Below, one piece after another: positions 13,614-20,479 of a DNA stretch of 25,630 bases; position 1 is the stretch's first letter; each line of letters opens with the position of its first letter. This DNA comes from a bacterium. Its GTDB lineage: Bacteria; UBA9089; CG2-30-40-21; SBAY01. A model generated the notes under the pieces. It did not search any database, was not told the DNA's origin, and worked only from the letters and a program-made list of their open reading frames with translations. Both the position numbers and the translations under genes were made by a program. Where the stretch lies: the NCBI GenBank assembly GCA_040757115.1, contig JBFLYA010000034.1:1-25630 (forward strand), in the 5' to 3' direction.

Positions 13614-14105
13614 TTATATTCTTGTTGTTTTTCGAATTTCCAGGAGAGCTTCTAATCCTTTGATAACTGTAATATCTTTTTGTCGTCTAATTGATTTTTT
13701 GGCTTTAATCAATCCTTCTATTGTCAACACATTACATTCCATTCCGTAAATCTCCATTGTTTCAGAATGGTTAAGGACATCATCATAATAACCAATTCCT
13801 TGAACTTCTCCGATTAAGTCAATGTCTCCGATGTCAGTTGAAAATGTAAAATTCAATCCCATCTTAAGTGTTTTTGCATCAAAAATAAATGGTAAATCCT
13901 TTTCTGTACTTCTTAAATATGGATGGTATGGCAAAAGGGCTTTTACAATATTTTCTAAATTTTCCTTATCACGAGCATAACAGATATCAATATCTTCGGT
14001 TAAATGCACTACACCTTGAAGGATTGATGCCTGGCCACCAATTATTATAAACTTTACATTAAATAACTTTAGGTGAGATAGTATTTTCTTAACATCCATT
14101 ATCAT
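13614..14105 (-). CDS. Nucleotidyltransferase-fold protein (AbiEii/MNT-like)
   Basis: This 163-residue protein starts with a helix and strand (FNVKFIIIGGQASILQG), then LTEDIDICYARDKENLENIVKAL. The GG-x-A and later D-I-D-I pattern is that of the nucleotidyltransferase superfamily, with the metal-binding aspartates intact. A third acidic site may be DIGDIDLIGEV (about residues 91-101). Relatives include AbiEii toxins, MNT antitoxins and DUF6036 proteins, so its role as toxin, antitoxin or housekeeping enzyme is undecided. It overlaps the preceding small gene by four bases, so the two form a pair. Confidence 0.75.
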   Translation of the reverse strand: MIMDVKKILSHLKLFNVKFIIIGGQASILQGVVHLTEDIDICYARDKENLENIVKALLPYHPYLRSTEKDLPFIFDAKTLKMGLNFTFSTDIGDIDLIGEVQGIGYYDDVLNHSETMEIYGMECNVLTIEGLIKAKKSIRRQKDITVIKGLEALLEIRKTTRI

Positions 14106-14344
14106 AACACAACTTTATCCTTATAGTAATAAGGTCTGCCCATTCTGTGAAGATTTTTTCTCGCTTCTTCTAAAAACTCTAACATTTGTCTATGTATTTC
14201 CATGCGTTGGGTAGGAGATAATTGGACGCTTTCATACAACAGTGTTACATCAATTCCAAAATCAATCGCTTCCTGAATAGAGTTTTTGGCATTATATTCA
14301 TAACTTGCGGTTATATCCTCAAATTCTCTTCCCCTCTCTATCAT
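14102..14344 (-). CDS. Small partner of the nucleotidyltransferase; unknown family
   Basis: This 80-residue, mostly helical protein contains NSIQEAIDFGIDVTLLYESVQLSPTQRMEIHRQMLEFLEEARKN. The SPTQRMEIHRQMLEFLEEAR stretch resembles that in small proteins found just upstream of AbiEii-type nucleotidyltransferases. I cannot name the family. The gene begins 20 bases downstream of glnA copy 2, so it may be co-transcribed with it, and its stop overlaps the next start (ATGA). The coupled arrangement recalls a type II or type VII-like toxin-antitoxin pair. Confidence 0.65.
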   Translation of the reverse strand: MIERGREFEDITASYEYNAKNSIQEAIDFGIDVTLLYESVQLSPTQRMEIHRQMLEFLEEARKNLHRMGRPYYYKDKVVL

Positions 14345-14364
14345 TTTACATAACCCCCTAACCC

Positions 14365-15687
14365 TTATAGCATCGGCAAATATCTATCTATTTCATGGGA
14401 AGTAACCTGGATTCTATCATTATCCCATTCTTTCATTTTATTATGGAGGAATCTGGTAAAGATGTGTTCACCAAAGGTTTCTTTGACCAATCGGCTTTTT
14501 TCAGTCTCTTGTAAGGCTTCAAATAAATTCCCTGGCAGATGTTTTAATTTTCTATATTCGCGTTCTTCTGGTTCCATGTGGTAGAGGTTGGGTTCAACTG
14601 GTGGAGGAAGTTCGTATTTATTCTTAATCCCTTCTAATCCAGCCGCCAACATCACGGCGAAGGCAAGATATGGGTTACAGGCGGGGTCTGGACAGCGCAG
14701 TTCTGCCCGTGTGGCTTGCTCACTGCCTGGCCGATACATCGGCACACGAATAAGTGCCGTTCGATTGCGGTGAGCCCAGGAAATATAGACCGGAGCTTCA
14801 TAGCCAGGCACTAACCTTTTATAAGAATTTACCCATTGGGATAAAATAGAGCATATTTCGCGGGCATGTTTTAATTGACCAGCAATAAAAGACTTCGCTG
14901 TCACAGACAGATTATGTTCATCGTTTGGGTCAAAAAAGGCGTTCTTTGTGCCCTGAAATAAAGATTGGTGAGTATGCATGCCCGAACCATTTACCCCAAA
15001 CACGGGTTTAGGCATAAAGGTAGCATAAACACCTTCCTGCTGAGCAATCTCCTTTACCACCATCCGATAGGTCATAGTATAGTCAGCCATAGTAAGTGCA
15101 TCTTGATACCTCAAATCTATTTCATGTTGAGATGGTGCTACCTCATGATGTGAAGTCTCAACCGGGATACCCATCTCTTCTAATACCTTGACTGTCTTTT
15201 TTCTAAGTCGATTAGCCAGGTCATAAGGCACTATATCAAAATATCCACCTTCGTCTAACCCTTTTGCTTCCTTGTTAGATTTAAAATAAAAATATTCCAA
15301 TTCAGGCCCAATATAGTAGGTAAATCCTAACTCTGCGGCTTCCTTAATGACCTTTTTTAAGACATATCTTGGGTCTCCTGGATATGGGGAACCATCAGGA
15401 TTAAGAATATCACAAAACATCCTGCCAACAGGTTCTTCTACAGGTTCCCATGGTAACAACTGAAATGTTTCTGGTTCAGGTTTAGCCAGAATATCACTCT
15501 CTTCAGCCTCAGCAAATCCAGTAATCGATGACCCATCAAAACCCTTTCCGTGTTCAAATGCCGATTCAACCTCTCTATCGGTTATAGTTACACATTTAAG
15601 GAAACCAAGCACATCGGTGAACCAGAGTTGAATATTTTTGACATTCTTCTCCTTTATAATCTTTAAAACTTTATCTACCTCTTTCAT
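14365..15687 (-). CDS. glnA: Glutamine synthetase type I, copy 2
   Basis: This 440-residue paralogue of the enzyme at 5229-6554 shares all catalytic blocks: GFDGSSITGF, GPELEYFYF, HHEVAPSQHEIDLRY, NGSGMHTHQSLF, NRTALIRVP and RAELRCPDPACNPYLAFAV. It is also GSI-alpha in length. At the Bacillus feedback-inhibition site the arginine is replaced by Glu (FAEAEESD), unlike the Asp of copy 1. AAAGGAG lies ahead of the ATG. It sits between mazEF and the nucleotidyltransferase pair, 1.1 kb from the glutamate synthase gene, with which it would form the ammonia-assimilation cycle. Confidence 0.95.
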   Translation of the reverse strand: MKEVDKVLKIIKEKNVKNIQLWFTDVLGFLKCVTITDREVESAFEHGKGFDGSSITGFAEAEESDILAKPEPETFQLLPWEPVEEPVGRMFCDILNPDGSPYPGDPRYVLKKVIKEAAELGFTYYIGPELEYFYFKSNKEAKGLDEGGYFDIVPYDLANRLRKKTVKVLEEMGIPVETSHHEVAPSQHEIDLRYQDALTMADYTMTYRMVVKEIAQQEGVYATFMPKPVFGVNGSGMHTHQSLFQGTKNAFFDPNDEHNLSVTAKSFIAGQLKHAREICSILSQWVNSYKRLVPGYEAPVYISWAHRNRTALIRVPMYRPGSEQATRAELRCPDPACNPYLAFAVMLAAGLEGIKNKYELPPPVEPNLYHMEPEEREYRKLKHLPGNLFEALQETEKSRLVKETFGEHIFTRFLHNKMKEWDNDRIQVTSHEIDRYLPML

Positions 15688-15741
15688 TGATACACACTCC
15701 TTTATAAAAGATATGGGAATCTGTTTATCTTCCCGAAATCG

Positions 15742-15768
15742 CCTTTATTTGAATAAAAACAAGGCGGC
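15742..15768 (-). promoter_or_regulatory. Hairpin in the leader of glnA copy 2
   Basis: CGCCTT and AAGGCG flank an AT-rich centre between the mazF stop and the glnA start. There is no T tract and no A1/G4 hexaloop, so it does not match an attenuator or ANTAR site. It may be an mRNA stem or a processing site. Confidence 0.35.
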
Positions 15769-15785
15769 GAAGAAACTATGTTCTA

Positions 15786-16142
15786 TCAATCAACTTCTCG
15801 TGGCATTATAAGCAACTGGATTCCACCTAAAATTTCCTGTATGCGATTGGGTGAAAGAGTACCGATTTTTTCTACAAGATCGGATTTATCCACCGTAACA
15901 AGATGGGAAATGTTTACAACACTCTGTTTGGGAAGATTTGCCTCACCTTTTGAAAGTAAAACGTTGCCTGGTACTTTTGCCCGCTTCAAATTAGATGTCA
16001 GTGTGCAGACTACCACTGTATTTATACGACTACGATTGAATAGATTGTTCTGAATAACAACATGCGGATGCCGATAGCCAGGTGCAGAGCCGGATGGTTC
16101 ACCAAGTTCAACCCAAAAGACATCCCCTTGATTTATCACCAT
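15786..16142 (-). CDS. mazF: MazF/PemK-family endoribonuclease toxin
   Basis: This 118-residue protein has the MazF fold: QGDVFWVELGEPSGSAPGYRHP at the N-terminus with the conserved GDV-x-W and P-x-G-x-RP-like turn, then HVVIQNNLFNRSRINTVVVCTLTSN and the GNVLL and QSVVNISHLVTVDKSDL strands. Such toxins cut mRNA at short specific sites. Length is typical. It overlaps the upstream antitoxin gene by seven bases and ends about 100 bases before glnA copy 2. Confidence 0.93.
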   Translation of the reverse strand: MVINQGDVFWVELGEPSGSAPGYRHPHVVIQNNLFNRSRINTVVVCTLTSNLKRAKVPGNVLLSKGEANLPKQSVVNISHLVTVDKSDLVEKIGTLSPNRIQEILGGIQLLIMPREVD

Positions 16143-16390
16143 TGCCCCCTCACAAGTCGCTTATGCCTGGCTCGAACATTCTTTTCATATTTTCTCTCAG
16201 CTAAATCAGGTGCATCTCCATAGGCATCATTGAGTTGTTGAAGAAGTTGTTGATTCTGTTGTCGCTGGAGAAAATCCTTCACCGCCATTGCAACTAAATG
16301 ACTGCGAGATACATTCATCCTCTGTGCCAGCGATTCTATCCCTTCAAAGAGAGATTTCTGAATTGAAATTGCAGTTTTAACATTTGCCAT
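16136..16390 (-). CDS. mazE: Ribbon-helix-helix antitoxin of MazF
   Basis: An 84-residue product is predicted from the ATG at 16390, preferred over one 42 bases upstream because AGAGGA lies at suitable distance and the ribbon-helix-helix domain begins directly (ANVKTAISIQKSLFEGIESLAQRMN, then VSRSHLVAMAVKDFL). The charged C-terminal half (LAERKYEKNVRARHKRLVRGQW) would bind MazF. The promoter at 16497-16525 is about 110 bases upstream. By analogy this protein represses that promoter; no operator palindrome was recognised. Confidence 0.85.
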   Translation of the reverse strand: MANVKTAISIQKSLFEGIESLAQRMNVSRSHLVAMAVKDFLQRQQNQQLLQQLNDAYGDAPDLAERKYEKNVRARHKRLVRGQW

Positions 16391-16496
16391 TTTGTTATAT
16401 CCTCTTTCCTCCCATAAACATAACATACCCAATTGATAGGAATTGCTTTTTTAGTATTTTGGATTATTATGTCCATTTCTTGCACATTCTAACGAT

Positions 16497-16525
16497 ATTT
16501 TACCAAAAATTTTATCATAAGTCAA
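16497..16525 (-). promoter_or_regulatory. Promoter of mazEF
   Basis: On the minus strand TTGACT (complement of 16520-16525), a 17-base spacer and TAAAAT (complement of 16497-16502). The region is a diverged copy of the DUF5678 operon promoter region (9737-9834), matching in both hexamers, spacing and the GGTAAAAT context. Confidence 0.75.
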
Positions 16526-16741
16526 TAGAAAAGTGAGAAAGAGAATAAACAGTAGTAATAGTAGAGCTTGAATATCTGTTTCTTGCATTTTATTTAAACC
16601 TATTTCACAGGTCGAAATTCATTCCAAAAACAACAAAAAATGTAACCTTTTTCGAGAGGGGGGAGGGGGATGGCGTTTGTAAGTCGTCGTAAATATCGAG
16701 TTGAAATTTTAAAGATAGAAGTGTACTGTTTCTTTCCCACA

Positions 16742-16785
16742 ACAGGTCGGATGAATATCTCACCCGACCTGTCGATATTTTTTTT
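16742..16785 (+). terminator. Plus-strand intrinsic terminator-like hairpin
   Basis: ACAGGTCGG (16742-16750) pairs with CCGACCTGT (16764-16772), and eight T residues follow at 16778-16785. This is a good rho-independent terminator for a plus-strand transcript, yet no plus-strand gene lies upstream. It could end a small RNA or stop antisense transcription into the gltB-like gene. Confidence 0.5.
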
Positions 16786-16798
16786 GTTCTGGCTAAGT

Positions 16799-18391
16799 CT
16801 ATCCTTCTAAAATTTTCTCTGCTTCTTCACGGTAAGCATCCATTAAATACGGAATACCGGTAACCTTAGTGCATTCTTCCGTCAACGACATCAGTTCGTC
16901 TCTGGTAATAGCATTGATATTGAAGCAGCGAGCTCCAGCCATAAGCTGTTGTAAGCCCACTTTAATCTTCTGTGAATAGCTGTAAATGCCAAGTGCGCCA
17001 AGAGGAAGTTTCTTCATCTCATCTTTGCCCAGCATATTCGTTACTTCCTCATAGCAAACGAAGATTTCATCAATGGTAGTGCCAAACTCGCTGACAGTTT
17101 TTGGCAGGTCATCTTTCTCAATCCATTCGGCGATATTCTTGCCCACCATTCCAGGAATCATCAGTGCTCTACCCATACATACGGCTTTGACAAACGGAGC
17201 ACCTAAAGCTAATGCCTTAAATACGCCATCTTCGCTGGAAAATCCACCAGCAAAAGCAATATCTGGCACTCTTTCGCCTTTATCCGCTAATTTCTTGCAA
17301 AATTCATAGGTAGCGGCATGTAAATAGAGAGATGGCATACCCCATTCTTCCATCATCCGCCAGGGACTCATACCCGTTCCACCTGGGGCACCATCAATGG
17401 TAAGCAAATCAATCTTAGCTTTGGCTCCCCACTTTATTGCCATAGCCAATTCACGCAAGCCATAGGCACCAGTTTTCAGGGTAATTCTCTTAAATCCTAT
17501 CTTGCGTAATCGTTCTACTTCAGCATAGAATTCTTCTTCTCCGATAAACCCAAGTCGGCTGTGCCGCTCAAATTCCTTAATCGCTTTATCCCTGAATGCC
17601 GCTTGAATCACCGGGTCTGATGGGTCAGGGGTAACAATGTATCCCCGTTTTTGTAATTCCTGCGCCCGTTCTAAACTCTTTACCTTGATTTCGCCACCAA
17701 TACACTTGGCACCCTGTCCCCATTTAAGCTCAATGGTCTCAAGACCATGTTTCTTATGAACATACTCAGCTACCCCCAGTCGGGTATCTTCTACATTCAT
17801 CTGAACCAATATCTCACCATAGCCTCGATGATACCGTTTATAGATTTCAATCCGTCTATCCATATCCGGTGCATTAACAATCTTCTTATTGGCATCTAAT
17901 TCCAATTGTGGGTCAATACCACAAACATTTTCTCCACAAACTAATGTTACGCCACTGATAGCGGCGCCAACCGCAAAGTGTTCCCAATTGCGACGGGCAA
18001 TTTCAGTTGAACCAAGTGCCCCTGTAAAAATAGGCACCTGCATCTTAACTTTAATATCCCATCCATATTCGGTCTCTGTATTGACTGCGGGAAAGGTAGC
18101 TGTATCCGGGTCTCCAATTACTCCCTTTGGTAATCCTTTAGCACCCAAAGCATAACCCTGAATATTGAGATGTGAATAATCAACCGGGTAGTTTTTATCA
18201 CCACCTGCAGTTATTTCACCAAACGGACCTGGATAGATAACCTCTCTGCCACGAAAGCTTGATTTAAACACCTCGCAGTTGCCTCGACAACCATCTATAC
18301 AGCGGGTACACAAGCCACTCATTGGAACTACACTTCGAGAACGATTGGAAGTTCTGGTGGCATCATTAGCATTTGGTTGTTGTAAATTCAT
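16799..18391 (-). CDS. FMN-binding glutamate synthase domain protein (GltB-like)
   Basis: This 530-residue protein corresponds to the synthase (FMN) half of glutamate synthase large subunits, as in archaeal-type stand-alone GltB. Family blocks include VPIFTGALGSTEIARRNWEH, ELKWGQGAKCIGGEIK, LLTIDGAPGGTGMSPW, AFAGGFSSEDGVFKALALGA and a C-terminal YSQKIKVGLQQLMAGAR. An N-terminal cysteine set (C28, C31, C35, C39 in CTRCIDGCRGNC) probably binds a cluster. No amidotransferase domain or GltD gene is present here, so partners must be elsewhere. It makes glutamate from 2-oxoglutarate and ammonia delivered by a glutaminase subunit. AAGGAGG precedes the ATG, and expression appears controlled by the attenuator upstream. 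Confidence 0.9.
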   Translation of the reverse strand: MNLQQPNANDATRTSNRSRSVVPMSGLCTRCIDGCRGNCEVFKSSFRGREVIYPGPFGEITAGGDKNYPVDYSHLNIQGYALGAKGLPKGVIGDPDTATFPAVNTETEYGWDIKVKMQVPIFTGALGSTEIARRNWEHFAVGAAISGVTLVCGENVCGIDPQLELDANKKIVNAPDMDRRIEIYKRYHRGYGEILVQMNVEDTRLGVAEYVHKKHGLETIELKWGQGAKCIGGEIKVKSLERAQELQKRGYIVTPDPSDPVIQAAFRDKAIKEFERHSRLGFIGEEEFYAEVERLRKIGFKRITLKTGAYGLRELAMAIKWGAKAKIDLLTIDGAPGGTGMSPWRMMEEWGMPSLYLHAATYEFCKKLADKGERVPDIAFAGGFSSEDGVFKALALGAPFVKAVCMGRALMIPGMVGKNIAEWIEKDDLPKTVSEFGTTIDEIFVCYEEVTNMLGKDEMKKLPLGALGIYSYSQKIKVGLQQLMAGARCFNINAITRDELMSLTEECTKVTGIPYLMDAYREEAEKILEG

Positions 18392-18421
18392 TTCTTAACC
18401 TCCTTGTGAGTCAACACCTTA

Positions 18422-18475
18422 TAAAAAAACAAAAAAGGTGTCCTATCTCTTGTTAATTGTTTAGTTAGACACCTT
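18422..18475 (-). terminator. Leader terminator (attenuator) of the gltB-like gene
   Basis: On the minus strand AAGGTGTC (complement of 18468-18475) pairs with GACACCTT (complement of 18435-18442) across a 25-nt loop, followed by T6-G-T7. It lies inside the leader, before the ribosome site and start codon, so it would stop transcription unless disrupted. Its 5' arm overlaps loop and 3' arm of the second hexaloop hairpin (18467-18480), making the two structures mutually exclusive. Confidence 0.85.
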
Positions 18476-18520
18476 TGTCTTTTGATTCAATAAATCTCTC
18501 TAATACGCCATTGTATCAGA
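18467..18520 (-). ncRNA. ANTAR-type two-hairpin antiterminator RNA
   Basis: Read on the minus strand, hairpin P1 is TCTGATAC-AATGGC-GTATTAGA (18520-18499): an 8-bp stem with one G-U pair around hexaloop AATGGC. After an 18-nt linker, P2 is AGAC-AAAGGT-GTCT (18480-18467), hexaloop AAAGGT on a 4-bp stem. Both loops have A at position 1 and G at position 4, the known requirement for ANTAR recognition. P1 starts within a few bases of the predicted transcription start. The G-U pair would be a C-A mismatch on the other strand, supporting minus-strand RNA. P2 blocks the terminator's 5' arm. Confidence 0.8.
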
Positions 18521-18529
18521 CTATAAAAT

Positions 18530-18558
18530 ATGATAGCATAAGATTAAAATTTTGTCAA
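18530..18558 (-). promoter_or_regulatory. Promoter of the gltB-like leader
   Basis: TTGACA (complement of 18553-18558), a 17-base spacer and TATCAT (complement of 18530-18535). Transcription would start at about 18523, immediately before hairpin P1, giving a leader of about 130 nt. Confidence 0.8.
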
Positions 18559-19314
18559 GTGTTTTTTTGCCGGTAACTATTCACCACGAAGAGCACGAAG
18601 GACACAAAATGGAATTTAATGTCTTGTAATTTTCGGTAGTGTCTGACAATAACTACAATTTTTTGTAAGGGTTCAGGTAGGATAAAAATAAGGAGAAAGG
18701 GAGAAGATGGAGAAGTGGAGAAAAGAAGAGCTGGACTTTCGTAAATTTTATGCTACTTCTAAAGTTCTCTTTATCCTTATCAATCTGTTTATTTTGCTCA
18801 AAGATGGCAAAATTAGGCTCCAAAGCCTGATGATTTTTTTGCAACTTATCCTTTGAAGTTGAGTTGATAAAAAATGCTTTACTTATTTTCTTCCCTTTGT
18901 GCCCTTTGCGTTACTACTTTGTGCCCTTTGCGATTTATCCTTTTTTAATCGCGAAGAACGCAAAGAAATCGACCGCAAAGAACGCAAAGATTAAAGGAGA
19001 AAGGAATCATAGAAAATTCACGAAACTCCAGGATAAGTGGGAAGTATTATAATCAGGTTAGAGCATACATTAGAGCAGTGGATAAAGAAATAGGGTTACT
19101 GGTAAATTTCGCAGACTCCAGGATTGATGTCCGAAGGGTGAAGCAAGAAAAAGTTTGAGCCATTTCTCCAATTCTCCCTTTTCCCCATTTCTCCTTGTTT
19201 ACACTTCTAATGTATAGCCCTGAACGGTTACAAGATATTTTTAAAAAATTCTCGGTCAGCCTCTTGACAGCTATAAACTTTTATGATAAAGTAGTTCTAA
19301 GGAGCAATGATATT
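18559..19314. other. Long intergenic region with degenerate repeats
   Basis: I see no credible gene; two short open frames run through repeats. Contents: a MITE-family end GGTAACTATTCACCAC (18572-18587) without a visible partner; a purine-rich phrase AAGGAGAAAGGGAGAAG near 18690 with an inverted counterpart near 19165-19195; several copies of CTTTGTGCCCTTTGCG and of its complement CGCAAAGAACGCAAAG (18895-18990); and two ACTCCAGGAT phrases (near 19025 and 19118). The fumarase ribosome site AAGGAG lies at 19299-19304. Confidence 0.55.
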
Positions 19315-20157
19315 TTGCGAAAAATACAGTCACAGACAATTACAAAAACAGTAAAGGATTTATGTATCAAGGCTAATCTGGAGTTACGAGAAGATGTCCT
19401 ATCAACCCTGGAGAAAGGCTTAAATAATGAAGATAATCCCCGAGCAAAAAGGATATTGCAAATATTAATCGAAAATGCTTCTCTTGCCAGAGAGAAAAAA
19501 TTGCCTATTTGCCAGGATACAGGTGTTGCCATCGTATTTATTGATATTGGTCAGGATGTCCAGATTATTGGAGATGATTTATTTTCCGCCATTAATCAAG
19601 GAATAAAACTTGGATATGAGGCGGGATATTGTCGAAAATCAGTTGTTAATGACCCAATCATAAGAGAAAACACTAATGATAATACACCAGGAATTATCCA
19701 CTATAATTTTATCGCTGGTGATAAACTAAAGATTACTGTTATGCCAAAAGGCTTTGGTTGTGAGAATAGAAGTTGTATTAAAATGCTTCTGCCAACGGCA
19801 GAGATTGGTGAAATAAAAAAGGTAATTATTGATGCGGTAAAAGACGCCGGTCCAGATGCCTGTCCCCCTTTTGTCTTAGGCATAGGGCTTGGTGGAACAA
19901 TGGATAAAGCCGCTCAACTTTCTAAAGAGGCACTACTTTCTTCCATTGATAAATCATCTTTGCAAACTCATATTGCCAGATTAGAACAAGAAATCTTCGA
20001 AGAGGTAAATAGCCTGAATATTGGTCCAATGGGATTAGGTGGTAAGACAACGGTTTTAGGTGTCAATATCCTGACTTATCCAACACATATTGGCGGACTG
20101 CCAGTTGCCATAAATATCAATTGCCATGCGTTACGAAGCGCAAGTTGTTATGTGTGA
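19315..20157 (+). CDS. Fumarate hydratase class I, alpha subunit
   Basis: This 280-residue protein is the N-terminal half of the iron-sulfur fumarase/tartrate dehydratase family, interconverting fumarate and malate. A TTG start at 19315 is chosen: AAGGAG lies ten bases upstream and the product then begins MRKIQSQTITKTVKDLCIKA, as relatives do, at the usual length. The frame opens at 19195 but the extra 40 residues are not family-like. The three cluster cysteines are present: C66 (LPICQDTG), C183 (DACPPFVLG) and C270 (NINCHALR). Family blocks PMGLGGKTTVLGV and PTHIGGLPVA are intact. The beta subunit gene, normally next, is not in this window; only repeats follow. Confidence 0.9.
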   Translation: MRKIQSQTITKTVKDLCIKANLELREDVLSTLEKGLNNEDNPRAKRILQILIENASLAREKKLPICQDTGVAIVFIDIGQDVQIIGDDLFSAINQGIKLGYEAGYCRKSVVNDPIIRENTNDNTPGIIHYNFIAGDKLKITVMPKGFGCENRSCIKMLLPTAEIGEIKKVIIDAVKDAGPDACPPFVLGIGLGGTMDKAAQLSKEALLSSIDKSSLQTHIARLEQEIFEEVNSLNIGPMGLGGKTTVLGVNILTYPTHIGGLPVAININCHALRSASCYV

Positions 20158-20479
20158 TGTGGTGCGTATGATATACCCAAACAAAACAGGTTTGCAAAAA
20201 CTTTCCACCTGTGCGGTTAAATGTAAAATGGATAATGTCCAATGAAAATGTATAACTGAAAGGTAATGAGTCTTGCGAAGTACTAAAATTTCCCATTTTT
20301 CATTTCCTATTTTACATTTTACATTTATTTTTCCTTTGCGTCTCTGCGATGAATTAGTCTAATCGCACAGGTGGGGATTTTTCCGTGTTTCATCCGTGTC
20401 CATCTGTGGCTGAATAATTACAAAGCAGACAACCTTTTTATCTCCACATCACTTTTCTACTCACAGGAGGTGAATTGAA
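20158..20479. other. Intergenic region with large inverted repeat and MITE end
   Basis: CCACCTGTGCGGTTAAATGT (20205-20224) is mirrored by AATCGCACAGGTGG (20361-20374), enclosing a second inverted pair of AAATGTAAAATGG and TTTTACATTTTACATTT phrases, so about 170 bases can form a long hairpin. Just beyond lies CATCCGTGTCCATCTGTGG with CTGAATAATTAC, a right end of the MITE family (20387-20421) without a clear left partner. This occupies the place where a fumarase beta gene would be expected. Confidence 0.55.

Larger units (their letters stand above)
16391..16798. other. Intergenic region between gltB-like gene and mazEF
   Basis: The first ~135 bases are the mazEF leader and promoter. The rest, 16526-16798, has no gene. 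It holds a G-rich run near 16658-16672, an ACAGGTCGAAATT motif (about 16604-16616) shared with 8407-8419, and a plus-strand hairpin with a T tract at 16742-16785. That hairpin has its T tract on the wrong side to end the minus-strand gltB-like transcript. Confidence 0.6.

Noticed and set aside
15688-15785. ANTAR-type attenuator before glnA copy 2
   Set aside because: One AT-rich hairpin only, without hexaloop or T tract.
16742-16785. Terminator of the minus-strand glutamate synthase gene
   Set aside because: The T tract follows the stem on the plus strand; on the minus strand the bases after the stem are GC-mixed.
18653-19052. Short open frames in the spacer before the fumarase gene
   Set aside because: Made of repeated phrases (CTTTGTGCCCTTTGCG, CGCAAAGAACG); low-complexity translation without motifs.
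19195-19314. 40-residue N-terminal extension of the fumarase subunit
   Set aside because: The family starts at the MRKI block; TTG at 19315 has AAGGAG at ten bases, while the ATG at 19210 and the frame start have none and the extra residues match nothing.
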